A DNA stretch of 64,000 nucleotides. Source: Anaerolineales bacterium (GTDB lineage Bacteria > Chloroflexota > Anaerolineae > Anaerolineales > Villigracilaceae). The notes below the pieces were generated by a model. That model was not told where the DNA came from. It did no database searches and saw nothing but the letters and a program-made list of their open reading frames with translations. Both the position numbers and the translations under genes were made by a program. The stretch spans positions 744,001-808,000 of the forward strand of contig CP129481.1 of the NCBI GenBank assembly GCA_030583905.1, written 5' to 3'. Below, piece after piece: positions 52,334 through 60,547 of the stretch. Each line of letters begins with the position of its first letter. The stretch's first letter is position 1.

Positions 52334-52342
52334 AATTTAGTT

Positions 52343-53668
52343 ATGAACCCCTACACATCCCTCAAATCCATCCTCGCGGAATTCTTCTCTCTGCACCGCA
52401 CCCTTGCCTCCGATGACCACGACAAAACGTTGGAGATCGTCGGTTCGTACATGCCCGATTCCTCCAATTACACCATCGAGACCTACACACCGTTGACCCC
52501 CGTCTGGACGTGGAAAGTGCCTGAGCGGTACGTTGTCCATGAGGCATATCTCGAAACGGAAGATGGCGAATGCATCGTGGACTTCAAGGACAATCCGCTT
52601 CATATCGTTTCGTATTCATTACCTGTTGATAAAGTTCTGACCTTTGAAGAACTCCAGCCACATTTGTATTTCAACGAGAAACGTCCACATACCGTTCCAT
52701 GGATTTTCAAATACTACGAACGTGACTGGGGATTCTGTCTGCCGAAGAACGCGTTTGACAAACTTCCGCGCGACAAAAAGTATCACGCGGTCATCAAATC
52801 TGAATTTGTCACCGATCCTGCGCAGGGATTCAAAGTCGCTACGGCGGTGGTTCATCCGCAAGGCGGACCCAACCCCGAAGCAGGTGAATTCCTCGTGCAG
52901 GCGCATACCTGTCACCCCATGCAAGCCAACGACGACGGCGCGGGCGTGGTCAGCACGATTGAGTTGGTGCGGCGCCTCGCCGAGAATCCGCTGCCCGCTG
53001 GCTCAATGAGTGTCCGCTTTTGGTTTGGACCTGAGACGATTGGCACCATCGCCTGGCTCGCGCACAACGAGCATCTCATCCCAAATCTGCGCGGCGGAAT
53101 CTTCATGGAGATGACGGGCAACCAGAATCAAATTGCATGGCATCACACAAGACAACATAATCACCTGCTCGACCGCATTACGCATTATGTTTTGCGTGAC
53201 ATGCATCACGATGAACGCGACTTCGCGTCCGCGCCCGCCAACGATGAGCGCGTTATCAACGGACCGGGCGTCAACGTGCCGTGCATCTCGCTCAACCGTT
53301 TCCCCTACGACGAATATCACACCACCGATGATAATCTCGACATCATCCATGAAGACATGCTCGTCGGCGCGGCGGACGTTGCCGAGCGCATCATCCGCAT
53401 CTACGCCAGCAACTACATCCCCAGGCGCACCTTCCGCGGTCCCGTGTTCCTCAGCGGTCACGGTCTCTGGGTGGACTGGCGCGAGAATTGGGCGCTCAAC
53501 CGCGCCATCGAAAAGATCATGATGCGCTTCGAGGGTGAACACAGCCTCTTCGACATCGCCGAGCAGGTTGGGTTGGAGTATGATGCGGTGCGCGAGTACG
53601 TCGAAAAATTCCGCGCGAAAGGTTTCGTCACACCCCTGCCGATTCCATCCGAAGGACAGACATCATGA
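52343..53668 (+). CDS. DUF4910 aminopeptidase-like protein with winged helix
   Basis: A 441-residue protein with an N-terminal DUF2172-like part inserted in an M28-like zinc peptidase fold and a C-terminal winged helix (about 385-435, LFDIAEQVGLEYDAVREYVEKF). Metal-site candidates are H188 and H191 (AHTCHPMQ), D197/D198 (NDDGAG), E231 (GPETIG) and a late YHTTDDN. Such proteins are recurrent in nonulosonic-acid and related surface-glycan loci; a role as amidohydrolase or deacylase on a sugar precursor is possible but not established. It overlaps the cytidylyltransferase gene by ATGA. Confidence 0.85.
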   Translation: MNPYTSLKSILAEFFSLHRTLASDDHDKTLEIVGSYMPDSSNYTIETYTPLTPVWTWKVPERYVVHEAYLETEDGECIVDFKDNPLHIVSYSLPVDKVLTFEELQPHLYFNEKRPHTVPWIFKYYERDWGFCLPKNAFDKLPRDKKYHAVIKSEFVTDPAQGFKVATAVVHPQGGPNPEAGEFLVQAHTCHPMQANDDGAGVVSTIELVRRLAENPLPAGSMSVRFWFGPETIGTIAWLAHNEHLIPNLRGGIFMEMTGNQNQIAWHHTRQHNHLLDRITHYVLRDMHHDERDFASAPANDERVINGPGVNVPCISLNRFPYDEYHTTDDNLDIIHEDMLVGAADVAERIIRIYASNYIPRRTFRGPVFLSGHGLWVDWRENWALNRAIEKIMMRFEGEHSLFDIAEQVGLEYDAVREYVEKFRAKGFVTPLPIPSEGQTS

Positions 53669-54477
53669 AACCGCGTGTCATCGCCATCATTCAAGGACGC
53701 ATGTCCTCATCAAGACTGCCCGGAAAAATTCTCGCGGATATTGCTGGACAGCCGATGTTGCAGCGCGTCTTCATCCGGACCTCGCGGTCTGCTTCTGTTA
53801 CTGAAACCGTGTTCGCCACGACAAAGGATGCCACCGACGACCCCGTAGCGGAATATTGTGACTTCAGCGGAACCCCCTTCACCCGCGGCAGTCAGTTCGA
53901 TGTGCTGGATCGTTATTATCAAACCGCAAAGCAAATGAAAGCGGATGTGGTCGTCCGCATCACAGCGGATTGCCCCGTGATTGACCCTGAACTGATCGAT
54001 AACGTGGTCAACACATTGCTTGAAGATGAATTTGACTTTGTCTGCAACCGTCTCCCGCCGCCGTGGAGCCGCACCTATCCCATCGGTTTGGATGTGGAAG
54101 CCTGCACGTTCAAAGTCCTTGCCAAAGCATGGAAGGAAGCCCGGGAACCGCAACACCGCGAACATGCCATGCCGTATTTTTACGAGGGTGTGGAGCTGAT
54201 AACTGTCAATCGCCAACTGCAAACCGGGATCTCCCCGCGCGGATATAATATCGCCCTGCTTCATCACACCACCGACTTCGGCGATTACCGCTGGACGGTG
54301 GATACACCTGAAGATTTGGAATTTATTCGGCAAGTCTATGCTCATTTCAATGGACAAGATGATTTTTCGTGGAAGGAAGTCCTGGACTTGGTTCACGATC
54401 ATCCTGAATTAGCGAAGATCAACGCGGGTGTGCAACATAAAACTTTGAAAGACATAGATAAACGAGCCCTGAAATAA
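53665..54477 (+). CDS. SpsF-like CMP-sugar cytidylyltransferase
   Basis: A 270-residue nucleotidyltransferase with IIQGRMSSSRLPGKILADIAG at the N-terminus, typical of the SpsF branch that stands in for NeuA in activating nonulosonic acids. Further landmarks are RGSQFDVLDRYY, VVRITADCPVIDPEL and YRWTVDTPEDLEFI. It likely forms the CMP-sugar that a transferase then uses. Its ATGA overlap with DUF4910 and the nearby NeuB-like gene support this role. Confidence 0.82.
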   Translation: MKPRVIAIIQGRMSSSRLPGKILADIAGQPMLQRVFIRTSRSASVTETVFATTKDATDDPVAEYCDFSGTPFTRGSQFDVLDRYYQTAKQMKADVVVRITADCPVIDPELIDNVVNTLLEDEFDFVCNRLPPPWSRTYPIGLDVEACTFKVLAKAWKEAREPQHREHAMPYFYEGVELITVNRQLQTGISPRGYNIALLHHTTDFGDYRWTVDTPEDLEFIRQVYAHFNGQDDFSWKEVLDLVHDHPELAKINAGVQHKTLKDIDKRALK

Positions 54478-54478
54478 T

Positions 54479-54511
54479 GTCGTTGCGAGGGCGAAGCCCG
54501 AAGCAATCTCC
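54479..54511. repeat. Half copy of the TCATTGCGAGG-type repeat
   Basis: GTCGTTGCGAGGGCGAAGCC and GAAGCAATCTCC match the left half of the repeat at 6034-6144, but no right arm follows. It is a decayed or half element. Confidence 0.6.
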
Positions 54512-54548
54512 TGATAATTTGAAGCGATAACTGCCTGTTATTGAAATT

Positions 54549-55460
54549 ATGCCTATAATCACTTTTTTCTCCGCCCCCAAACCTTTCACCGATCCACATA
54601 TTGCGATGATCCAACGCAACGCCATCAAATCGTGGATATTGCTTCCCGATGTCGAAGTCATCCTGCTTGGCGATGAGGAAGGTCTTGCCGAAACTGCAAA
54701 AGAATTTGGCGCAAAACACATCCCGCATGTGGCTCGTAATGAAAACGGCGTGCCGCTCATCTCGTCCATGTTCCAACTCGCCCGCGAAAACTCAAAGGGC
54801 GATCTGCTCTGCATCATCAACACGGACATGATCCTCATGCCGGATTTCGTCGAAGCGGCATGTAGGTCACGCATGTTGCGTGACAAATTCGTGTTGCTCA
54901 GCCAACGCTGGGACTTGGACATCACCCAACCCATCGAATTTACTGAAGGCTGGGATAACCGTCTACGCTCCACCGTCCACGCTCAGGGACAGCTTCATCG
55001 CCCGGCTGGCTCCGATTTCTTCCTCTTTTCTCTTTCTTCTTACCTCAATATTCCCTCCTTCACCATCGGTCGTGCAGGCTGGGACAATTGGATGATCTAC
55101 AAAGCGCGCAAGGAAGGCTGGGCAGTGATTGACTGCACGCCGTCTATCATGATCGTGCATCAGAACCATGATTATTCCCATTTGCCTGAAGGTAAGCCGC
55201 ATTATGAACACCCTGAAACGAACGAAAACATCCGTCTTGCGGGCGGGCAGGCGAACATCCGCTACACGATTTTGGATGCGACGCATCAACTGGTCGGTGA
55301 TAAACTTATCCGCCCAAAGCTGACATCTGCACGCTTCATTCGTAAATTGGAGTTGGTTCTGCGTACCCTGTTCTTTTTCCTGCCTGAAAACATGATCGAG
55401 AACATCGCCCGCCCGAAACGATGGCAGAAGAGAATAAAGAAGATATTCGGGAATCGATAA
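54549..55460 (+). CDS. GT-A type glycosyltransferase-like protein
   Basis: A 303-residue protein with a GT-A look: ITFFSAPKPFTDPH at the start, LLPDVEVILLGDEEGLAE, and the DxD-like CIINTDMILMPDFVEA near residue 100. The middle contains SDFFLFSLSSYLNIPSFTIGRAGWDNWM and a late histidine pair (HQNHDYSHLPEGK), seen in a family of nucleotide-sugar transferases I cannot name exactly. A basic C-terminal end (RPKRWQKRIKKI) may bind the membrane. Donor unknown. Confidence 0.65.
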   Translation: MPIITFFSAPKPFTDPHIAMIQRNAIKSWILLPDVEVILLGDEEGLAETAKEFGAKHIPHVARNENGVPLISSMFQLARENSKGDLLCIINTDMILMPDFVEAACRSRMLRDKFVLLSQRWDLDITQPIEFTEGWDNRLRSTVHAQGQLHRPAGSDFFLFSLSSYLNIPSFTIGRAGWDNWMIYKARKEGWAVIDCTPSIMIVHQNHDYSHLPEGKPHYEHPETNENIRLAGGQANIRYTILDATHQLVGDKLIRPKLTSARFIRKLELVLRTLFFFLPENMIENIARPKRWQKRIKKIFGNR

Positions 55461-55514
55461 TCGTAAATTTGGTATCGGCGACAACCTCCGATTTAAGAAT
55501 CCCGACTCCCGCCA

Positions 55515-55547
55515 AAACCTGAAACTTGAAACCTGGAACCTGACAAC
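55515..55547. repeat. Heptad-type repeat abutting a start codon
   Basis: Units CCTGAAA, CTTGAAA, CCTGGAA and CCTGACA lie directly before the ATG at 55550, leaving no Shine-Dalgarno. Confidence 0.6.
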
Positions 55548-55549
55548 CC

Positions 55550-56488
55550 ATGCGAAAAGGTCAAAATCCCGCCAAGTCCGCCAAATCAGTAGCCAAGCCC
55601 GAACGGATCACTGTCGCGTTACTCAACTACATCCCCTTCCTGAGCGGATTCTACGCTGAGACTCTCGACGTGCTGAAAGTCTCGCTCGAATCCATGCGCA
55701 AGGACGCAGGATTGCCATTCGACTTGATGATCTTCGACAACGGCTCGTGCGCCGAAGTGCGCGACTATCTTGTCAAAGAAAAAGAAGAGGGACAAATTCA
55801 ATATTTGATTCTCTCTGAAAAGAACATGGGCAAGGGCGGCGCGTGGAACGTGATGCTGGCGGGCGCACCCGGCGAAATCGTCGCCTACACTGACGCCGAT
55901 GTGCTTTTCTATCCGAAATGGCTGAAAGCCTCCGTTAACCTGCTCGAAACTTATCCGAACGTCGGCATGGTCACTGCGCGTCCCTTCCGCACGCCGGAAA
56001 ATTTCCTGCAGAGTTCCATCAAATGGGCGAAACAGAACGCCGAACTCGAACAGGGCGACATCCTGCCCTACGAATGGTTCTACGAATTTTCCACCACGCT
56101 TGGTTTCTCCGATGACGAGTTGAAAAAGATCTACAGCGAAACCACCGACTACCGCGTCACCTATAAAAATCTGCCCGCCTATCTCGGTGCCAGTCACTGG
56201 CAGTTCACCGCCTACAAATCCGTGCTCGCGCAGTTCCTTCCCTTCGACATGGATAAACCAATGGGGCAGGTGCGTCAATTGGATGAACGCATGGACGCCG
56301 CTGGTTATCTGCGATTGATGCCCGTGGAGCGTTATGCCCAGAACATGAGCAATACGCTTCCTTCCACGCTCAAAACTGGTTCAGCACCCAAACAGGATTC
56401 CCGCTCAAAGCGTCTCTGGGACCTGCCGATTCTCAAGAAGCCGCTCATGGCGTTGTATAATTTCATCTTCAACCTCTACTACAAATGA
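55550..56488 (+). CDS. Glycosyltransferase family 2
   Basis: A 312-residue GT-A protein: basic start, VALLNYIPFLSGFYAETL, then MIFDNGSCAEVRDYL, KNMGKGGAWNVMLAG and the DxD-like VAYTDADVLFYPKWLKA. The middle ASHWQFTAYKSVLAQ is like the acceptor lobe of GT2 enzymes. No membrane helices. It overlaps the next gene by four bases (ATGA). Sugar and acceptor are unknown. Confidence 0.78.
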   Translation: MRKGQNPAKSAKSVAKPERITVALLNYIPFLSGFYAETLDVLKVSLESMRKDAGLPFDLMIFDNGSCAEVRDYLVKEKEEGQIQYLILSEKNMGKGGAWNVMLAGAPGEIVAYTDADVLFYPKWLKASVNLLETYPNVGMVTARPFRTPENFLQSSIKWAKQNAELEQGDILPYEWFYEFSTTLGFSDDELKKIYSETTDYRVTYKNLPAYLGASHWQFTAYKSVLAQFLPFDMDKPMGQVRQLDERMDAAGYLRLMPVERYAQNMSNTLPSTLKTGSAPKQDSRSKRLWDLPILKKPLMALYNFIFNLYYK

Positions 56489-57381
56489 ATCAACTTCTCT
56501 CCTCTCTGCTCGTCTGCCCCGATTGCAAAAAACCCTTTTCCATAAAAGAAGAAAATCTCTGGCGCTGTGCCAACGACGGATGTGAAGTGCGCATTCACGA
56601 AGGCAAGCCCGTCTTCACGCCTATGCCAGAGACGGCGCACGTCTACGAACGCATCGAGCGCGGATCCGATCAGGGCACTCCGTGGCGGCAGGCGAATTGG
56701 AAATTTTTGCAGGAGCAGGTACAAAGTCAAGAAAAAGAAGCGTTGATTTTTGATGTCGGAGCAGGTCATGGCGACTTCGCCCAAATCTTCGCGGGACGAA
56801 ACTATCTATCTGTGGATGTCGTTCCATACCCCGAAGTGGATTTGACATGCGACCTCGGCGAGTGCATCCCGTTCAAAGAGAATACCTTCGACATGCTCGT
56901 GCTGATGAACGTGCTGGAGCATGTCTATCATTTCCATGAGTTGCTCGATGCGCTGTATTACCTGCTCAAGCCCGGCGGCTCATTGGTGATCGCCGTGCCG
57001 TTCATGATCAAAGTGCATCAAGCCCCGTTCGATTTTCAACGCTACACCCATTACTCGCTCGAACAAATGGCACACCAGCACGGATTTGAAATTACCCTGC
57101 TCGAAGGCTACTACGACCCGATCTTCTTCGTCGGTGAGGGGACGCGCAACTTGCGTTTCTGGGTTCTGCCCAAGCTTCCGCGCCTCTCGCGCTGGCTCGC
57201 CCGCGGTCTTTTGATCCTGATTGAGGGTTTGATCTCTCTGATGAAACCGCTCATCGGCGGCGGATATGTAAAATCACCCGAGTCCGCCAAAAACCCCGCC
57301 GCGATTGGGTATCATTTAGTCTTGAAGAAGCCATCTTTTCATTCCCGCATTGTCTCTGCTGGAGATTTGAAAAAGGATTGA
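56485..57381 (+). CDS. SAM methyltransferase with N-terminal zinc ribbon
   Basis: A 298-residue protein. Residues 1-50 form a Trm112-like zinc ribbon with CPDC (11-14) and a second cysteine pair in RCANDGC, followed by a methyltransferase with FDVGAGHGDFAQIF as motif I, VDVVPYPEVDLTCDL as motif II and FDMLVLMNVLEHVYHF. A hydrophobic stretch near residue 250 may contact the membrane. Such ribbon-methyltransferases are common in glycan clusters. It is the last gene before the decayed region. Confidence 0.8.
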   Translation: MNQLLSSLLVCPDCKKPFSIKEENLWRCANDGCEVRIHEGKPVFTPMPETAHVYERIERGSDQGTPWRQANWKFLQEQVQSQEKEALIFDVGAGHGDFAQIFAGRNYLSVDVVPYPEVDLTCDLGECIPFKENTFDMLVLMNVLEHVYHFHELLDALYYLLKPGGSLVIAVPFMIKVHQAPFDFQRYTHYSLEQMAHQHGFEITLLEGYYDPIFFVGEGTRNLRFWVLPKLPRLSRWLARGLLILIEGLISLMKPLIGGGYVKSPESAKNPAAIGYHLVLKKPSFHSRIVSAGDLKKD

Positions 57382-57419
57382 AGGATAAAACGAACCGTGC
57401 ATAATAGGGTGTTAAACAA

Positions 57420-57452
57420 AAGTGGAGATACGCTTGGACAGCATCTCCACTT
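57420..57452 (-). terminator. Terminator read from the minus strand
   Basis: Arms AAGTGGAGAT (57420-57429) and ATCTCCACTT (57443-57452) form a perfect 10-base stem. On the minus strand it is followed by TTTTGTTT, and it lies just after the stop of the gene remnant at 57479. It may once have ended that gene. Confidence 0.7.
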
Positions 57453-57478
57453 TATGGCTCGTTTAGAACAAGGTTTGA

Positions 57479-57745
57479 CTATTCGCCCAACGACCAGACC
57501 CATGGGTTTTCATATTTACAACTGCCTGTGCCAGATTCCTGCCATGCAAAAAACAAGGGAGCCTTCTGTGAGTTGTTTGCTGTGATCAAAATATCTGCCT
57601 TGACGTGAGCCGTTGAAATAGACAGTGAACATCTCGTCTTCTGCCACAAGCACGAACTGATTCACAGCACCGTTAACCATGTCAATTTCACGAGCAACCC
57701 GCTCTTTGCTGATCGAGTTTACGAAATCACTGTTTTCAAATATTG
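57479..57745 (-). pseudogene. Remnant of a secreted LamG-like beta-sandwich protein, frameshifted
   Basis: The minus strand encodes NQFVLVAEDEMFTVYFNGS and further beta-strand-like sequence, then breaks at a run of six T (plus-strand A run 57548-57553). With one T fewer, translation continues FAWQESGTGSCKYENPWVWSL to a stop at 57479, which looks like the natural C-terminus of a concanavalin/LamG-like domain. The N-terminal part is missing: the frame runs into the start of the kinase-like gene at 57754. I infer an older gene cut by acquisition of the neighbouring segment. Confidence 0.6.
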
Positions 57746-57753
57746 AGGTAAAG

Positions 57754-58830
57754 ATGCAAATATCGGACAATGAACTAAAATCTTTTTACGCTCTTCTAAC
57801 GCCGAGGATTGAAGCGGATCTGGCTGCCTGGTATGGCAGTGATGCTCACTTGATTGCAGAGCCGACATTCCATCCGCGTCCCTGGTCTTATTTTTTTCGA
57901 TATCGAATACAAATGGGAGATTCTAGGGAACGTGCAGTGCTTGCCAAGATACGTCATATTGAAAATATGAATGTCTCCGAATCCATGCGAGACACGAAAA
58001 TGCGGGAAGAGATGAAAGATGAATACGAATCATTGGTGAAGATACGCGATATTTTTACTCATGCCGAAGATGCAGAGAGATTTTCTACGATCCGGCAACT
58101 GGCATTTTATGAAGACTTGAATGTTTTAGTCATGGAGGAAGCGGATATCCGCACGTTGAAATCGAATTTCCAGAAACCAGTTATGTGGATTGAGGGAAAT
58201 GCCCGCAGGATCTTTGAATCACACCTTGAACTGACCGGACAATGGCTGCGCGTCTTTCATGACCAGATCGGGGATGCCCACGATGGCCCATTTTTTAGCG
58301 AGGCGTTTTATCAAAGGGCGCAGGAAAATCTTCAGCGTATCCGACCAGTCTATGGAAAAAATGTGGAATCCCTGCAATCCATGGTGAGAATGTTCTATGA
58401 TCAATATAAAAACAAGACCCTGCCCTACCGGATCACCCATGATAACTTCAGCCTGGCAAACGTCTTTGTGACAGGTGATGAGAAGATCTGTTCCTTCGAC
58501 CCGCATAACAAACCGGGTTCAATATATATTGATATTGCCAAGTTCATTGTGGATATGGAAACCTGTGCCGTTCAAGTTTCAACATTTGGAATGAGCATCC
58601 CGCCTTCAAGGTTGAAAAAATTCAATGCAGCCTTCCTGCGGGGATATTTCCGCTCCGAGCCTGTGGATTTCCATGCCTTGAATTTATATCGTCTGATTTA
58701 TTTGCTGGAGAAATGGGATGATAATGAAGAAAAGGTGTTGCTGGCAGGCGCCGCGAAAAAAATTCTGTATGGAATTGCTGCACTTCCAATGCGCAGATAT
58801 TTTTCGAAATTGGTTGACAGGCAGATATGA
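57754..58830 (+). CDS. APH-fold kinase-like protein
   Basis: A 358-residue protein resembling aminoglycoside/choline-type kinases. The catalytic-loop equivalent reads RITHDNFSLANVFV (about residue 228 on), with H-D then N six residues later, as in the Brenner motif. The metal-binding DxD/DFG equivalent reads CSFDPHNKPG, so one acidic position is changed. No clear nucleotide loop is recognisable at the N-terminus. GAGGTAAAG precedes the ATG. The gene is richer in A/T than most of the locus. Small-molecule or sugar phosphorylation is possible. Confidence 0.65.
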   Translation: MQISDNELKSFYALLTPRIEADLAAWYGSDAHLIAEPTFHPRPWSYFFRYRIQMGDSRERAVLAKIRHIENMNVSESMRDTKMREEMKDEYESLVKIRDIFTHAEDAERFSTIRQLAFYEDLNVLVMEEADIRTLKSNFQKPVMWIEGNARRIFESHLELTGQWLRVFHDQIGDAHDGPFFSEAFYQRAQENLQRIRPVYGKNVESLQSMVRMFYDQYKNKTLPYRITHDNFSLANVFVTGDEKICSFDPHNKPGSIYIDIAKFIVDMETCAVQVSTFGMSIPPSRLKKFNAAFLRGYFRSEPVDFHALNLYRLIYLLEKWDDNEEKVLLAGAAKKILYGIAALPMRRYFSKLVDRQI

Positions 58831-59024
58831 TCTGTCGACAAAGCTCACGCTAATGAACATGTCCAATACGCTGGGGTATTTTAGATGAAAGTCGGGGCAG
58901 GGACGAATAACGAGTAAAAAGGTTTGGGAAACGCCTGTTGGAGTTTCCACTTGTCAAGAAGATATTGCTGGTAGTATATAACAAGAGATTCATTTGATGT
59001 TATTCATAGACCATTACAGATAAA
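58831..59024. other. Intergenic region without a recognisable gene
   Basis: About 190 AT-rich bases after the kinase-like gene with no credible reading frame and no clear terminator. Confidence 0.4.
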
Positions 59025-59067
59025 AACGCGAAGTTCGCGAAGAAAAAACTTGGCGCTCTTTGCGGTT
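59025..59067. repeat. Degenerate hairpin repeat
   Basis: ACGCGAAGTTCGCGAAG, a run of A, then CTTGGCGCTCTTTGCGGTT. It looks like a degenerate member of the AACGCGAAG/CTTTGCG type of dispersed repeat, related in style to the 8479 element. Confidence 0.5.
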
Positions 59068-59078
59068 CATAAGACTTC

Positions 59079-60539
59079 ATGACCAAACGCATCTTCATTT
59101 CCGCCGACCACGGCATGGCAATCATCTACTTCCTGCAAAGTGACGTCGTTTCGACGCTGCTCGAGGCAGGTGTGGAAGTCGTCGTCCTCACCGATGATGA
59201 CACCAAAGAAAAAATTTCACAGCGCTTCGCAAGACCTGGCTTAACCTTCGAAGGGCTGCGCCTCAAACAAGCGAACGAATATGCAAAAAAAGTTCAGCCA
59301 AGAATCCAGTGGCTGCTTGGCTACCTGCGTCGCGTCGGCGGGTCGCGCCGCATCAACACCGAAGCCATGGACAGCCACATCTGGGAAGTGTGGGCGGAGA
59401 ACTCATGGAAGTTCCGCTTGGGGATTTGGATTCCCTCTGCGCTGATGATTCTCCTCCTGCGGAATTTTTCGTGGGCGCGCAAACTTCTCGTGCGGATGCA
59501 AAACCGCTTCACCCCTGACCCTGGACTGTATACCGACCTCTTCGACAAATACCAACCTGACATGGTCATCGCCTCCACCCCCGGCTGGCGCATGGACCGT
59601 TATCTCCTGCGCGAATCCGCCCGACGCGGCATCCCGAACATGACCGTCATCGTTGGCTGGGACAATTCATCCTCGTACAACATCTCCGGCGCGGATGTGG
59701 GTTGGGCGACGTGTTGGTCTCAACTGCAAAAAGATGAATTGGTGTACGGTTCTGACTGGGATCCAGAACATGTCAACATTGGCGGCATCCCCTCGTATGA
59801 CGGATATTTCCGCAGGCAATGGCTCATGCCTCGCGATGAGTATTTCAAGCTGCACGGACTCGACCCGAATCGCAAGTTGATCTCATACGCCAGCAGCTTC
59901 GTCCATTTTGCACCGAACTTCCCGAACATCGAAGCGTTGGCAAAACTGGTTTCGTCAGACGAACTGGCAGAACCTTCGCAGTTATTGATTCGACTGCATC
60001 CCAGTCATTTTCAAGACAAGCCGAAGATCTTCGCCGATGAACGCGCTCAGGTCTTTGAGTTGGAAAAGAAATACCCACATGTGCATGTTGTCCAACCTGT
60101 GGCTTTGGGCGGGTCACTCGGCTACTACGGCGGCGAAGACATGGACGAAAAATCGTCCATGATGGCGTATTCAGATGTGGTCGTAACCGTCTACTCGACG
60201 ATGCTTGTGGAGACCGCTGTCCATGATACACCGATGATTGCAGCAACCATTGACTTCCCCGGCGGGTGGAACAAGCCCAATAAGTTCTCACTCTCGTTAA
60301 AAGAAATTGGCGATTGGCCCACGCATAAACGCTTCCGCGAAGCAAAAGCGGGACGAGTGGCAACTAACGAAGATGAATTACGCAACGCATTGAATATGTA
60401 CTTAAGAGACAAAACCATCGACTCTGCGGAGCGCCGCAAATTCATCGAAGATGAAATCACCTTCACCGACGCAACATCTGGAAAACGGACGGCAGGGTTT
60501 CTTATCACCGTATTGAACATGAAGCCCACTACCAAATAG
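59079..60539 (+). CDS. GT-B type transferase-like protein (CDP-glycerol/capsule transferase style)
   Basis: A 486-residue protein. The N-terminal half has RIFISADHGMAIIYFLQSDVV and a hydrophobic stretch near residue 115 that may touch the membrane. The C-terminal half has LISYASSFVHFAPNFPNIEALAKLV, LLIRLHPSHFQDKPK, AYSDVVVTVYSTMLVETAVHDTPMIAAT, which matches the donor domain of teichoic-acid and capsule transferases (HP motif, then S-T-x-x-E). It resembles the 541-residue protein at 41454. AT content is lower than in its flanks. Donor unknown. Confidence 0.65.
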   Translation: MTKRIFISADHGMAIIYFLQSDVVSTLLEAGVEVVVLTDDDTKEKISQRFARPGLTFEGLRLKQANEYAKKVQPRIQWLLGYLRRVGGSRRINTEAMDSHIWEVWAENSWKFRLGIWIPSALMILLLRNFSWARKLLVRMQNRFTPDPGLYTDLFDKYQPDMVIASTPGWRMDRYLLRESARRGIPNMTVIVGWDNSSSYNISGADVGWATCWSQLQKDELVYGSDWDPEHVNIGGIPSYDGYFRRQWLMPRDEYFKLHGLDPNRKLISYASSFVHFAPNFPNIEALAKLVSSDELAEPSQLLIRLHPSHFQDKPKIFADERAQVFELEKKYPHVHVVQPVALGGSLGYYGGEDMDEKSSMMAYSDVVVTVYSTMLVETAVHDTPMIAATIDFPGGWNKPNKFSLSLKEIGDWPTHKRFREAKAGRVATNEDELRNALNMYLRDKTIDSAERRKFIEDEITFTDATSGKRTAGFLITVLNMKPTTK

Positions 60540-60547
60540 GACTACAA

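Noticed and set aside
38782..55547. CRISPR-like arrays suggested by the heptad repeats
   Set aside because: Units are only 7 bases, degenerate, without spacers of constant length, and no cas gene is present.
57397..57585. Small plus-strand frame of 62 codons after the zinc-ribbon methyltransferase
   Set aside because: It is antisense to the decayed LamG-like remnant and crosses the terminator hairpin.
57754..58830. Antibiotic resistance by the APH-fold kinase
   Set aside because: Only distant motif similarity, an altered metal motif and a glycan-locus context.
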